Assembly (NCBI GenBank): GCA_017528375.1
Contig: JAFXOY010000124.1
Span: 84,209 to 129,983 of the forward strand
Origin: Clostridia bacterium
GTDB taxonomy: Bacteria > Bacillota > Clostridia > TANB77 > CAG-508
Direction: 5' to 3'
Length of the DNA stretch: 45,775 nt
The notes beneath the pieces were generated by a model. It did no database searches. It saw only the letters and a list, made by a program, of their open reading frames with translations, and was not told the origin of the DNA. The position numbers and the translations under genes were made by a program. Below are positions 1 to 9,996 of the stretch, piece by piece (positions within the stretch are counted from its first letter, which is position 1; every line of letters starts with the position of its first letter).

Positions 1-1051
1 CTAAAACAGTAGTAAAAGGCTTCATATCAATTTTAGTAATACGAGATTTAACTTGTGCATCATAAGATACATTTGGAGCCGTAAGATTAAAGACAATGTA
101 CATACCTTCCTGTAAATCTTCTCCAGAAAGATTTTCATCGGTTGATTTAAGCCATTTCTTTTCTTTGAAGAATTTATTAAATTCTCGTGTAATAATTGTC
201 TTAATCTGAGTTATATGTTGACCTGTCTCGGTAAGTCCTGTATTGACATATGGAACAATAGTAGAAGAATAGTTGGATGTGTAAGTAAGTACCATATCCA
301 TTTTATTCTTACCGCGGGGCTCGCTATATGACATATTGAACCTAGTATCAATTAACTCTTTACCTGCGACCGCCGCATCTACTAAATCATCCAATCCTCT
401 TGTTGATTCATAGATAATAGAATTATCCCCACCAAGATTTAAAACAATCTTTAACCCAGGGCAGAGACAGACTATAGTTTGAAATAAATCTTTAATTTTA
501 TTAATTTCAACTTCAGTATGTGTAAAAAATTCTTCTGAAGGCTGCCAAGATACAACAGTGCCATGAGAAGTCCCAGCATCTCTAATCATCCAAGTTTCTC
601 TTTTCTCGAAAACGCCTTCTTTGAATCTTATTTTTTCAACTTTACTATCTCTTGTTGTCTTTACTTCAAGCCAATGACTAAGGAACGTAGTAATTTTACT
701 ACCTATACCAAACGAACCAAGAGATGTTCCTTCATAGGTACCATCTTCTCTATATTTACCAGAAGTATTAAGTACACTAAAAGCTGCTTCAAGGATGGTT
801 TTACCATCTTCTCTAAAAGAATTTGGAATAAAGCCCTGTCCATTATCTTTTACAGTAACGACATCTTTATTTATTGTTACTTCTATCTTTGCTCCAAAAC
901 CATTTCTATATTCATCAATTGCATTAGAAACAATTTCGACCAAAAGCTGAGTAGAATATTCTGTATTACCACAGTAAACTCCTGGACGGAGTCGTGTAAA
1001 CTCTAACGGAGAGAGGCTTTCTATTGAATCTTTTGTATATAATTTTCCCAT
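1..1051 (-). CDS. DNA gyrase/topoisomerase IV subunit B (GyrB/ParE), 3' end outside window
   Basis: N-terminal 350 residues of a type IIA topoisomerase ATPase subunit, which drives strand passage with a GyrA/ParC partner not in the window. Visible GHKL motifs are EIVSNAIDE (Asn/Glu box), DNGQGF (ATP-binding DxGxG) and GSFGIGSK (lid glycine motif), followed by the transducer region. The start is the ATG at 1051, with a consensus promoter just upstream (1085-1113). The reading frame has no TAG over 350 codons, unlike the virion genes, which suits a gene expressed before TAG is reassigned. The family assignment is firm; gyrase versus topoisomerase IV cannot be decided. Confidence 0.9.
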   Translation of the reverse strand, partial: MGKLYTKDSIESLSPLEFTRLRPGVYCGNTEYSTQLLVEIVSNAIDEYRNGFGAKIEVTINKDVVTVKDNGQGFIPNSFREDGKTILEAAFSVLNTSGKYREDGTYEGTSLGSFGIGSKITTFLSHWLEVKTTRDSKVEKIRFKEGVFEKRETWMIRDAGTSHGTVVSWQPSEEFFTHTEVEINKIKDLFQTIVCLCPGLKIVLNLGGDNSIIYESTRGLDDLVDAAVAGKELIDTRFNMSYSEPRGKNKMDMVLTYTSNYSSTIVPYVNTGLTETGQHITQIKTIITREFNKFFKEKKWLKSTDENLSGEDLQEGMYIVFNLTAPNVSYDAQVKSRITKIDMKPFTTVL

Positions 1052-1084
1052 GCATTAATAAACCTTTCTTATTTTTCTAAGTAA

Positions 1085-1113
1085 ATTATATCATAATTTT
1101 TTAAAAAAGTCAA
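1085..1113 (-). promoter_or_regulatory. Promoter of the topoisomerase gene
   Basis: Minus-strand TTGACT, 17-bp spacer, TATAAT. The spacer has the A/T pattern shared by the other promoters of this genome. Confidence 0.8.
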
Positions 1114-1182
1114 GAAAATGAAGTTTCTATCATGTAATTAAAAAATTTTTATTTTTACAGTAACTAGATATTTCTTGCAAAT

Positions 1183-1210
1183 TTGACAACTTAAAAAATT
1201 ATGATATAAT
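1183..1210 (+). promoter_or_regulatory. Plus-strand sigma70-type promoter with no gene behind it
   Basis: Perfect TTGACA (1183-1188), 16-bp spacer, perfect TATAAT (1205-1210). Transcription would start near 1217 and meet the hairpin at 1228-1264 at once, giving an RNA of only about 50 nt. No plus-strand gene follows. Confidence 0.65.
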
Positions 1211-1227
1211 ATTAAAGAGGGAAAAAG

Positions 1228-1264
1228 AAAAAGGGTAAATAGACTAAATCTATTTACCCTTTTA
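1228..1264. terminator. Bidirectional terminator
   Basis: Stem of AAAGGGTAAATAG against CTATTTACCCTTT, flanked by A-run and T-run, so it can act on both strands. It ends the minus-strand lysis operon and the short plus-strand transcript from 1183. Confidence 0.8.
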
Positions 1265-1265
1265 A

Positions 1266-1487
1266 TTATAGTAATGTAATAAACTATGCTTTTACATAGC
1301 CATATATATTATTTTTTATTCTAACCCAATACCATTTTTCACCATCTTTTTCTGTTATAATATTTAAAATTTCTACTTTCTAATTCTATTCAATAACAGG
1401 CATGGCGGTTAAAGGATTGTATTCTTTTCCAGCACCACTTCTAACATATAAAGATTTTGTATTTACTATTCCATATTTTCTTTTCAT
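1266..1487 (-). CDS. Bacterial SH3-domain protein of the lysis cassette
   Basis: A 73-residue protein made almost entirely of one SH3_3-type fold. The pattern is start, SLYVRSGAG, an acidic turn, EKWYWVRI and GYVKA. Such domains bind peptidoglycan peptides and usually sit at the end of endolysins. Here it is a separate gene next to the holin. Three in-frame TAG codons (two close together in EQNQK, one in KAQF) show that the gene is read in code 15; with TAG as stop it would be cut in half. It is the last gene before the terminator at 1228-1264. Confidence 0.8.
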
Positions 1488-1488
1488 A

Positions 1489-1764
1489 TCAGTTTTCCCT
1501 TTTATACGGTTCTGTATATGTTAGTGCTCTTTCGCTGTCTTTTACTCCAGATGTTGTTGGGTCGTTAAGTGCGTTCCATACAGACACAGCAATTAATCCA
1601 AGTACATAAGGGTTACTAATTGCCCCAAGTAAAATTTGTCCAAGAGCTGCCCAGGAAGTCAAATCTTGTAATGTTAATCCTGCATATGCTAAAATTGGTG
1701 TTAAAATTGCTAATATTAATTGAGCAATAAAAACTGGATTTTTAAATCTTATTTTCCAATTCAT
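1489..1764 (-). CDS. Holin, phi-LC3 type
   Basis: 91 residues starting MNWKIRFKNP, the typical start of the phi-LC3 holin family. Two hydrophobic segments follow (about residues 11-30 and 38-60) with a polar C-terminus. Holins form the inner-membrane lesions that time lysis. The start at 1764 is chosen because AAGGAGG lies at the right distance; an upstream in-frame ATG at 1788 would overlap the preceding gene and lacks this site. It lies between a small membrane protein and the SH3 protein in the lysis operon. Confidence 0.85.
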   Translation of the reverse strand: MNWKIRFKNPVFIAQLILAILTPILAYAGLTLQDLTSWAALGQILLGAISNPYVLGLIAVSVWNALNDPTTSGVKDSERALTYTEPYKREN

Positions 1765-1777
1765 ATATATATCCTCC

Positions 1778-2005
1778 TTATTCTTCATCGTATTCTTCTT
1801 CTGCCTCTTCTAAAGATTGACAGTTTGTAAAGAATCCCATTGGCTGTTTTTCTTCTTTTATATCATCATCTGCTTCTATATTTTTTTGAATATTATGTAT
1901 TTTTTCTGCTACAATGCTATTTATTAATGATACGAAAAGGTCAAGCAGAGGAGAAATTAAAAGAACAAATATCATTCCTATAATAAAAAATAAAAGAAAC
2001 AACAT
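1778..2005 (-). CDS. Small membrane protein of the lysis cassette
   Basis: 75 residues: one strong hydrophobic segment at the N-terminus (about residues 1-25) and then a very acidic tail ending EEAEEEYDEE. The start at 2005 follows AAAGGAAA. No family is recognised. Position between endolysin and holin suggests a lysis accessory role (second holin, antiholin or spanin-like), but this is inferred from context only. Confidence 0.6.
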   Translation of the reverse strand: MLFLLFFIIGMIFVLLISPLLDLFVSLINSIVAEKIHNIQKNIEADDDIKEEKQPMGFFTNCQSLEEAEEEYDEE

Positions 2006-2084
2006 ATAAAAATTTCCTTTCTTTTTAATCATATTATACAATGATATATGATTGTATTATTATATATTTTAATTTTTATTGTCC

Positions 2085-2921
2085 TTAAAAAATTCTTGCC
2101 CAGGTCTTTGGTCCGCAGATTCCGTCAACTGCGAAGTTTCCATATACTTTATTAATATTAGCCTGAAAAGCTTTTAAAGCAGTCTATGTATAATAGCCAA
2201 AAATACCATCGCAAGGAACAGCTAAATACCCCATGTATGTTAGTTGCTGTTGTAGTATAGTGACTACCTAACCCTTACTACCATTTTTAATGATAGGCAT
2301 ATATTTCATACAAATTTCTACTGTATTAGACTTATCTTTTGCTAACATTCTGTCTATTTCAGCTTGGACATCTTCATATTTAAAGCCATCTGCGGCAGCC
2401 TGTTTGCGTCTGTTTGCTCCGTTAATATTATTATCAATCATATATTGAGCCTATTCATGTAATGTTCTATTACCAGAAGTGGTATTATTATCAATAATGC
2501 GGTATATCCAAGACCAAGAATTTGTTCCTGTCCCACAATTGTAATAAGTGTGCTTGGGCCAATGTCCAACCCCGGTCTTGCCATTAGCACATATGCCATG
2601 GGTGTCTTCTGGGGCAGCCTAGTATACTCCAGTATTACCGTCCCATGTTGCAACATGATGTCCATTGCTCCACAAGATGTCTCCCCTTTGTAAATTAGAA
2701 GCTTTCCACGGTACTTTTTGGAACCGTGTGGTGTCGGCTAATACGCCCACATTACCGGAGCCCGCATGAAAAGATTCTCCACTTTTGATAATTCCAGCCT
2801 ATAAAAGGGCTAATCTAGTATATTCAGAGCATCCAATTCCATATGGCTTACCATCATAATAATGGTATCTTCCATCTCCAAATTTTTCAAGGGCATTAAT
2901 AAATTTATCAATTTTACTCAT
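2085..2921 (-). CDS. Endolysin: NlpC/P60-like peptidase plus peptidoglycan-binding domain
   Basis: 278 residues. The N-terminal catalytic domain has a candidate nucleophile Cys31 in GIGCSEYTR and His88/His89 in NGHHVATWDG, as in NlpC/P60 and CHAP-like peptidases that cut peptidoglycan peptides. From about residue 155 there is a linker, and from about 200 a PG_binding_1 domain. Five in-frame TAGs interrupt it in the standard code. The last ~120 residues are a close copy of the C-terminus of the neighbouring amidase (2936-3907), so the binding module was duplicated. The RBS AAGGAGGG overlaps the end of that upstream gene. Confidence 0.85.
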
Positions 2922-2935
2922 TTTAAACACCCTCC

Positions 2936-3907
2936 TTATCCAATTAAAATTTTTGTCCAGGTTTTTGGTCCACATATCCCGTCAACAGTAAAGTTTCCAT
3001 ATACTTTATTGATATTGGTTTGGAACGCTTTAAGTGCGGCGTCTGTGTATGACCCAAAGATACCATCTGGAGCCACTGTTAAATATCCCATATATTTTAA
3101 TTCTTGTTGTAATATAGTGACAATATCCCCTTTATCACCTTTTTTAACGTTTGGTAAATATTTAACGCAAATTTGTATATTATTAGATTTATTTTTTGCT
3201 AACATTTTATCGATTTCGGCTTGAACATCCTATGGTTTAAATCCATCAGATATAGCTTGTGCTTTTCGAGCAGCTCCGTTAACATTGTTATCAATCATAT
3301 ATTGAGCCTATTCATGTAATGTTCTTTTTTCACCCGATAATCTTCTATTTACTTCTTTGCAAATCTATGGCATATTCTTTGTCATATATGGTCCAGGACA
3401 AATTTTTCTTCCTTTGTCAGTCCAGTTATGGAGAAGAATATTTCCTTTTGGATCAGGTTCTCTGTTTACAGCCCTGGCCGCCACAACCTCATATTCATCA
3501 GACGGATTAAAAATAGCCTTTCCACCGAGAGAAGGATAGCGTTGGAAGAGGTCTACCATTAGTCTTATTAAGGCTTCTTTTGATGCATTTGAAATGGGCC
3601 AGTCTGAGTCTGTATTTGAACTATTAGATACTTCTATTGTAATTCCTTTTGTGTCAACTCTCCACCAACTGGAGGTCCAAGCACCATACTATTCAGGAAC
3701 ATTGCAAGAAATATCTCCATTGTATCCAATACAATAATTTGCACTATTGTCGTATCCGTTATTAACAAAATATTTAGCACAACCGGCGCCAGTCATTATA
3801 CCCGCCATATGGTGAGGAATAATATATTTAATCTAAGATTCATTTCTTTTATCCCAGTGTTTATCAGTTAAATACTGAGAAGAAGCTAATTTACTTATTA
3901 TTGCCAT
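2936..3907 (-). CDS. Endolysin: N-acetylmuramoyl-L-alanine amidase plus peptidoglycan-binding domain
   Basis: 323 residues. The N-terminus is an Amidase_2/PGRP domain: IIPHHMAG near residue 30 supplies a zinc His, LLHNWTDKG and CPGPYM near 160-180 supply the second metal/catalytic region. A PG_binding_1 domain ends the protein. It cleaves the muramic acid-L-alanine bond. Four in-frame TAGs are present (NESQIK, PEQYG, HEQAQ, KPQDV) plus one in MPQIC. Start at 3907 after AAAGGAGAA. It is the first large gene of the lysis operon, and with the NlpC-like enzyme it gives the phage two different bond specificities on one binding module. Confidence 0.9.
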
Positions 3908-3909
3908 AA

Positions 3910-3984
3910 TTATTCTCCTTTACAATCTTCTTTTAAATCACTATCTTCAGCGATTTCAATTTCTTCTTGTAATACTTCTTTCAT
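3910..3984 (-). CDS. Very small acidic protein at the head of the lysis operon
   Basis: 24 residues (MKEVLQEEIEIAEDSDLKED...), start preceded by GAAAGGAGAAATTAAA, stop TAA. Its final codons contain the RBS of the amidase gene, so it may act as a translated leader. No known family. Confidence is moderate because of the length. Confidence 0.45.
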   Translation of the reverse strand: MKEVLQEEIEIAEDSDLKEDCKGE

Positions 3985-4051
3985 TTTAATTTCTCCTTTC
4001 TTTTGATACTATCTAAATAATATTAAAATTTTAATTTATTTTTTAGTAGAA

Positions 4052-4079
4052 AATGTCCTTTGCTGCTAGCTAGGACATT
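4052..4079. other. Hairpin in the divergent region between lysis and tail genes
   Basis: Arms AATGTCCT and AGGACATT around a 12-nt loop. It sits in the 162-bp divergent gap 3985-4146. I see no TTGACA/TATAAT-type promoter here for either direction, so the tail operon probably uses a different late promoter. Confidence 0.45.
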
Positions 4080-4146
4080 AATAATTTATATTTATTAACT
4101 TTTTTTCATAAAAAATATATCAAGAGATAAAAGGAGGAATGTATAT

Positions 4147-5964
4147 ATGTATAGTAGTAATATTTTCCCACCTATTTTTAATCAATCGTATATGCCAGCT
4201 TTTATTTATACAGGAACTTGTAGGGTTTATTTTGCTTTGTCTAAATATAATTCTATAAATTCTTTATATCATATTGATGCGAATACAGTTGGTGCCGTTC
4301 AAGTATCTGTTAGAAAACAAAAAACAAATATTTCTGCATTGAATCCTTCTGTCTATCCTAGTGATATTAAAATAACTACATTAGGAGTTGATAATACTAG
4401 AAGTGGAGATGATAAATATTATATTGAAATTTCTAATAGTGATATATAGAATGGTTTTAGTTTAAATTAGTATTATAAAGTGCAGATTAGATTTACTTAG
4501 GCGGGCGCAGATTCACCTCCAGTATCAGGAGGTATAGATAATTGGTTAAATGCTAACCTTAATTATTTTTCAGAGTGGTCTAGAGTTGTATTAATTAGAG
4601 GCATTAGTATGCCAGTTTTAGCCTTAAATGATTATCCAGATTTAAGTGAAACAATTGTAATACATAAGAACGATTTAGATATTGTTGGTTCAATTTCTTT
4701 TTCTAATAGTGCCGATTCAGAAACATTAAAAAGTTACAACATTCAGTTATATTGTAATAGTGTTTTATTAGAAGATAGTGGAGAGTTAAATTCTAATAAT
4801 AATTAGATTAATTATTCTATAAAAAGATGGTTATAGCCAGAATAGGTTTATCAAATAAAAGTTCAAATTACTACATAGAATTTATATTCTTGGGACTATT
4901 CTCAAAACATTACAGTTTAGGTTTCTTCAGAAGAATAGCCTGTTTTAAATGTTGATTTAAAATGTACTATGGATAATAGAACGGGTTGTATAAAAGTATT
5001 ATTAATAAATAAATAGAATAATAATGATAATATAGAAGATGAGTTTATTTTTCCTTAGGCTGACACAGAAGATTTTTTAAAGTCTTAGATATTAAAAATA
5101 TATTAGGAAGAGTCTTTTGCCATTATAAACAATAGTGAAAACATTTCTGAAGAAGATGATTTATCTCAAGGGGATAAAATTGTAATAAGAAGGTCTTCGA
5201 GTCAAAATGGTTTCACTATTTGGTAGAAAGTAGATGAATTTATAATTTCATAGTCTTCAACTTTCAACGCTTTATGGTATGATTATACAGTAACACCAGG
5301 GTTTTGGTATAAATATCAATTTATACATTATAATTCTTCTGATGTTAGAACGTCTTCATTAAGAATACCATATGGTTTAATGGTAAAAACAGAAGATATT
5401 TTTTTGATAGGGGATGGAAAACAACTTAATGTTCGTTTTGATCCTCAAATTACTAATTTTTCTTATAAAATTTCTGAAGGTCTTATAGAAACGATTGGAT
5501 CCAAGTATCCCTATATAAGAAGAAACGGTGCGGTAAACTATAGAACATTTTCTTTATCTGGAACAATATCATGTTTTATAGATTTAAAAAATAATTTAAT
5601 GCAAGCGTCTAAAGAAGATGTTTATGGAAGTTCTAAAGATTTATATGATGAATATAATACATAGAATAATATTACATTGTATATAGATGATATATATGAG
5701 AGATTCTTTAGATAGAAGGTTATAGATTTCTTATAGAAAAATAATATAAAACTATTTCGTTCTATGCCTTAGGGAAATTTATTAGTAAAATTAACAAATA
5801 TTAGTTTTACACCTAATACTCAGTTAAATAGACAAATTTATTCGTTTTCTTGTACAATAAATTAGATTGCAGAAGATAGCGTTGATAATTATAAAAAATA
5901 TAATATTTTTAATATTAATAAAGTATAGTTTAATGTTATCAGTTCACAAGAAAGTGGTGATTAA
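4147..5964 (+). CDS. Tail/baseplate structural protein
   Basis: 605 residues read through about 21 in-frame TAG codons, the densest long gene in the window. No enzymatic motif is seen. The C-terminal half (from about residue 410) has features shared with phage tail proteins: an IGDGKQLNVRF start and the KLFRSMPQGNLLVKL segment. In that type of protein the TAG position is usually Glu or Gln, supporting Gln. RBS AAAGGAGGAA precedes the ATG. The stop TAA is 2 nt before the next start, so the two are translationally coupled. Exact position in the virion is not known. Confidence 0.65.
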
Positions 5965-5966
5965 TT

Positions 5967-8084
5967 ATGAAAAATAGATATGCTTATTTAAATGACCAAG
6001 ATTTTCTTGTTGAAATTTCTAATTTGCAAATTGCTACTTTTTTTATAAAAATTAATTTATTAAACTGGTAGGAGAAAATAATAGAGCAGATAGAAGGAAA
6101 AGCTACTCAAGCAAATGTCTATCTTGATGCTAACAGTCTTATAAGAAGAACTGCTAATATAAGCTTAATATTATAGGAAGAAGATAAGGTAAATTTGCTA
6201 TCTTTAAATAAAAAGGTAAGCATAGAAATTGGATATGAAAACGTTACTGATAAATATAAATAGTTTCCTATTTTATGGTTTCCATTAGGGGTTTATGTAA
6301 TTACAAATAAATCTCTTACACAATCTTTAGATAATAATATTGTTTCATTAGAATTAAAAGATAAAATGGTGTTATTAAATGGTGAGTGCGGAGGCACCCT
6401 TCCAGCCTCGGTTGTTTTTGATAACGCCGAAACAATAGATTAGAATGGAAATGTTATTATAACAAGACCAACTATATATCAGATAATTAGAGAGTTAGTA
6501 AATCATTTTGGTAATTAGCAGCTTGGTAAAATTATTATTTCTGATTTAGATATAAGAATTAAGCAGGTTATGAAATGGACAAGTACCTCTCCTTTATATT
6601 TTCTATAGAAAAATGGACAATATTATATGACAATAGATGCTGATGATTATGTTAGTAAGATTGAAGACGGATATACAGATGTTGAAGGTTCTCCTTTTTA
6701 GTATGGTGAAAATGTTGGTTTTATTTTTACTGATTTTACATATCCTGGATCTTTAATAGGAAAACCTGGAGATAGTGTTGTAGATATTTTAGAAACAATC
6801 AAAAATACTTTGGGTAACTATGAATTTTTCTATGATTTAGATGGTAATTTTGTTTTTCAATAGATTAAAAACTATTTAAATAATTCACAGGTAAAATATA
6901 TTTTAGACAGTATGAATAATAATCAACTGGTTCCAGATTATTTATCTGCAACAGGAGAAAGCTATTTTAAAAATTTAAATAATGGAAAAGCTGTTTTTAG
7001 TTTTAAATAGAATAACAATTTAATTTCATCTTATACCAATCAACCAAACATGAACAATATAAAAAATGATTTTGTTATTTGGGGAATTAGAACAGGAACA
7101 GATGGTTATGAAATTCCTATAAGGTATCATTTGGTTATTGATTAGAAACCTAGTATTGGTAATACATATAAAGTTTTTAAATATGTTGATTTAAATGACC
7201 AGTTTTCAGAAAGATGGTATGCTCCGCTTGTATTTGATAGTATTAATGATTTTCCTGAAACAGGTGTTTATGGAGTATTTTATTTAGCAAATAATAATAA
7301 TACTATATATACATGGAAATTAGAAAATAATTTAAATCAGTATGTTGAAATAAATGCAAGTATTGAAAATGTAACAACAAAAGATTGGAGAACTTAGTTA
7401 TATTTTCAAGGTCTTTCAGCATAGCCATATGGAGAAGAAACTAATTTTTATTATAGCTAGCTGCTTTATGAGTGGCCCAGGTTATATAATATTTTACCAG
7501 ATTATGTTTAGAACGGCGTTGTAAAAAATGATAGTGGTTTTAAAGACTTCGTAACAAAAAATCCAAGCGGAATTAATTATTATTTAGATTTTCTTGATCC
7601 AAGAGGAAATGATAAACTTGAAAGATTCTCTGTTAATAATATTGGTAGGAGGTCTAAAATTTAGAATGATGAAAAAGATACTAATTGTGTATTTTAGACA
7701 TGGGTTCCTGATATAATTTTAATTAAAATTGATACATTACAAGAGTCAGAAATGAGCAAGATGAGAGAGGAATGTGTTAGAAGAAGCCAAAATTATTATC
7801 AGGTTCCAGAAGATATATATAATAGTCTTGCTATTGGAGATGGATTATTTTCTTGTTATGAACGAATAAAACAAACAATACAAGAATATGCTTGTTTTAA
7901 TGAGAATATATCAATTCAAACTTTACCATTATATTTCTTAGATGTAAATACTTGTATTGAAGTATAGAATAGCTCAAATGCCATAGAAGGTAATTATATG
8001 ATAAAATCAATGTCATTAAATTTAAGTAATAGCGGAATGGGAACAATGATTATCAATGCATTAAGACAGCTTGAGAAAATTTAA
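5967..8084 (+). CDS. Large tail/baseplate protein
   Basis: 705 residues with about 17 in-frame TAGs. Starts MKNRYAYLNDQDF. A recognisable segment is KDKMVLLNGECGGTLPAS near residue 135, a motif I associate with large tail/baseplate proteins in phages of Clostridia (from memory, not checked). The rest is beta-rich and Asn/Tyr-rich, without enzymatic motifs. It follows the preceding structural gene with no gap and is followed by small virion-type genes. Function as baseplate or tail-tip component is inferred from context. Confidence 0.6.
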
Positions 8085-8131
8085 AAAACTATATTTAAGT
8101 TATTTATTGAGAAAGGAGAATGTTTTCTATT

Positions 8132-8443
8132 ATGAAAATTATTAAACTTATTTCAGAAAAAATTTAGAAATAGTTAGATTGTGCAGAAGATTATGCCAGA
8201 CTAGCAATTGAATATAAAGATACACATCCTGAAGCGGCTAAAACATTTTATGACTTATCTTTGACTAGAATGGATGGAATAAAAATATTACATGATAGAG
8301 TGGTTTCAATAATTAATGCATATAAAGCAGAAAAGGGAGATCCTCCCGCTACGATGATGGCAATATATAATTATTTACATGAACGTAATATTGATAAATC
8401 GATAAGTGTTAAGAAATTACAATAGGTGTTTAAAATGAATTGA
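8132..8443 (+). CDS. Small helical phage protein of unknown function
   Basis: 103 residues, predicted helical, beginning MKIIKLISEKIQKQLDCAED and with the segment YDLSLTRMDGIKILHDR. Three TAG codons in the first 20 codons and near the end. Start chosen at 8132; an in-frame ATG at 8120 is too close to the AGGAG at 8114-8118. Stop is TGA, which shows that TGA keeps its stop function. Occurs in the virion gene cluster; role unknown. Confidence 0.6.
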
Positions 8444-8507
8444 TATAAAAATTTTTTAAAAAGGACAGTTTTTTATAAGTGCATTGTTTTAATTTTTAAG
8501 TTTTTAT

Positions 8508-8536
8508 GAAAATAATATTTTGTTATTTTCTTTTTT
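8508..8536 (+). terminator. Weak A/T-rich terminator candidate
   Basis: Stem GAAAATAA/TTATTTTC with a T-rich tail, in the 165-bp gap after the gene ending at 8443. No other feature is seen in this gap. Confidence 0.4.
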
Positions 8537-8608
8537 CTTCTGGTCACGAAGGGAAAAATAAATATTTTAGCTAAAATTTTATTTATCATCAAAGGAGAAC
8601 AGGAAATT

Positions 8609-9028
8609 ATGTATGGGAATTTGTATAATAACAATCCATATCAAGCAATGTTCGGAGGAACATCTTATAATCAACAACCAAATTTACAACCACAACAGAG
8701 TAATTATTTTGGAGCAAAACAAGAAGTCATTCGTGTAAATGGTAAAAATGGGGCTTAGGCTTATCAACTACAACCAAATTGCAGCGTTTTACTTTTAGAC
8801 GAGACAGCTCCTATAGTGTGGTTAAAAATGACAGATGGAGCTGGTTATCCAACTTTAACTCCATATGACATTGCTCCACATCAAGATGCTGAACAATTAC
8901 AACAAATTGATATAAAATTGCTAGACGAAAGAATTAAAAAATTGGAGGATATTGTAAATGACAAATTCAGCGAATCCAATGTTGAACCTTCTCAACCAGT
9001 CACAAGGCGGGTTATTACAGCTCAATAA
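8609..9028 (+). CDS. Virion-associated protein, unknown function
   Basis: 139 residues: a Gln/Asn-rich N-terminus, a compact beta segment (NCSVLLLDETAPIVWLKMTDGAGYPTLTPY is the region, residues ~54-85) and a C-terminal coiled coil (IKLLDERIKKLEDIV). One TAG (GAQAYQ). This layout with a short coiled coil is seen in small capsid- or tail-decorating proteins of Clostridia phages; the assignment is by resemblance only. RBS AAAGGAGAAC. The last 71 nt overlap the next gene in another frame. Confidence 0.6.
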
Positions 9029-9236
9029 TATAAACAAAATTAAGAGCATGATGAATATTTTAAAAAATTCTAATAATCCATATGCTTTATTACAACAATT
9101 TATTCAGCAAAATCCTAGGGCGCAATAGGTAATGAATTACATTAATCAGAATGGAGGAGATCCAAAACAAGCCTTTTATAAAATGGCACAAGAAAAAGGA
9201 TTGAATCCTGATGAAATATTGAAACAACTTAATTAA
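8958..9236 (+). CDS. Small protein overlapping the preceding gene
   Basis: 92 residues (MTNSANPMLNLLNQSQGG...), helical and Gln/Asn-rich, one TAG. Its RBS GGAGG and first 24 codons lie inside the 3' end of the gene ending at 9028. The overlap is supported by the well-placed RBS and by the sequence continuing open to TAA. Similar short helical proteins accompany the upstream protein in other phages of this type (general knowledge, not checked). Confidence 0.6.
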
Positions 9237-9263
9237 TTTGCAGAAAATGGAAGGAGACCTAAA

Positions 9264-9911
9264 ATGGGTGATAATGGACTTAGCGCTGCAGATGTAGCAT
9301 TACTGAATCGTAACAATGGATGGGACGGAGATGGCATGGGAGGATTCATGTGGATCTTCGCATTGTTAATTTTAGCAGGAGGGGGCTTTGGAGGTTTTAA
9401 TAACGCGATTGGTTATGAAAATCTGGCTACCTCTAATGAAGTTCAAAGAGGCTTTGATAATCAAAACCTTCAGGCTCAAACAAGAGATATTTTAGCTGCC
9501 GTAAATTCCGGAACCGCACAAGCAGTTGCTGCTACTAATCAGACATTCCACGATAATTTAGCAGCTATGCAAAATTTATATAATGAAACATCAAGAGACA
9601 TTGCAAATCTTGCTCTTGGACAAGCTAATTTAGCAGCTTCCCAGGCACAGTGCTGCTGTGAAACAAAGCAGATGATTATGCAAAATAATTATGACGGAGC
9701 CTTAAGAGATGCAGCTACAAATGCTAATTTAACTGCTCAGATTCAGTCTGTAAAAGATATGATTGCACAAGATAAGATTGAAGCTTTACAGAATAGAATA
9801 AATCAGCTTGAACTTCAAAATGCTACAGCGGGTATTGTTAGATATCCAAACTCTTGGACATATAATGCTGGCGCAAATCCATTCTGTGGATGCGGCTGTG
9901 GAACTATGTAA
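9264..9911 (+). CDS. Cys-rich-tailed virion-associated protein
   Basis: 215 residues. A hydrophobic Gly-rich segment (about residues 25-45) is followed by long helical Asn/Ala/Gln-rich repeats, a CCCET motif and a C-terminus ending CGCGCGTM. Proteins with this order (hydrophobic N-terminus, helical body, Cys cluster, Cys/Gly tail) are common in Clostridia phages, but their role is not established. No TAG in 215 codons. RBS AAGGAGACC. A strong terminator follows. Confidence 0.6.
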   Translation: MGDNGLSAADVALLNRNNGWDGDGMGGFMWIFALLILAGGGFGGFNNAIGYENLATSNEVQRGFDNQNLQAQTRDILAAVNSGTAQAVAATNQTFHDNLAAMQNLYNETSRDIANLALGQANLAASQAQCCCETKQMIMQNNYDGALRDAATNANLTAQIQSVKDMIAQDKIEALQNRINQLELQNATAGIVRYPNSWTYNAGANPFCGCGCGTM

Positions 9912-9936
9912 TAGAGCGTATTGAGTACGTCATCAT

Positions 9937-9973
9937 AGAGGGAACGTGTTTAATATGCGTTCCCTCTTTTTTA
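9937..9973 (+). terminator. Rho-independent terminator
   Basis: AGAGGGAACG pairs with CGTTCCCTCT, followed by a T-run. Confidence 0.85.
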
Positions 9974-9996
9974 TTTTAAGAAAGGAAAATAAGATT

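Noticed and set aside
563-1006. Plus-strand frame of 147 codons
   Set aside because: Opposite the topoisomerase gene, no RBS, low-complexity translation; it is only the complement of a real gene.
4147-8084. Tail region as a row of broken pseudogenes under the standard code
   Set aside because: Only TAG interrupts the frames, always at Gln/Glu-like positions, while TAA and TGA occur only at the ends, and a CTA tRNA is present.
8132-8443. TGA recoding (for example to Trp)
   Set aside because: TGA ends several genes at sensible places (8441, 10628, 1489, 40749) and is not found inside the reliable frames.
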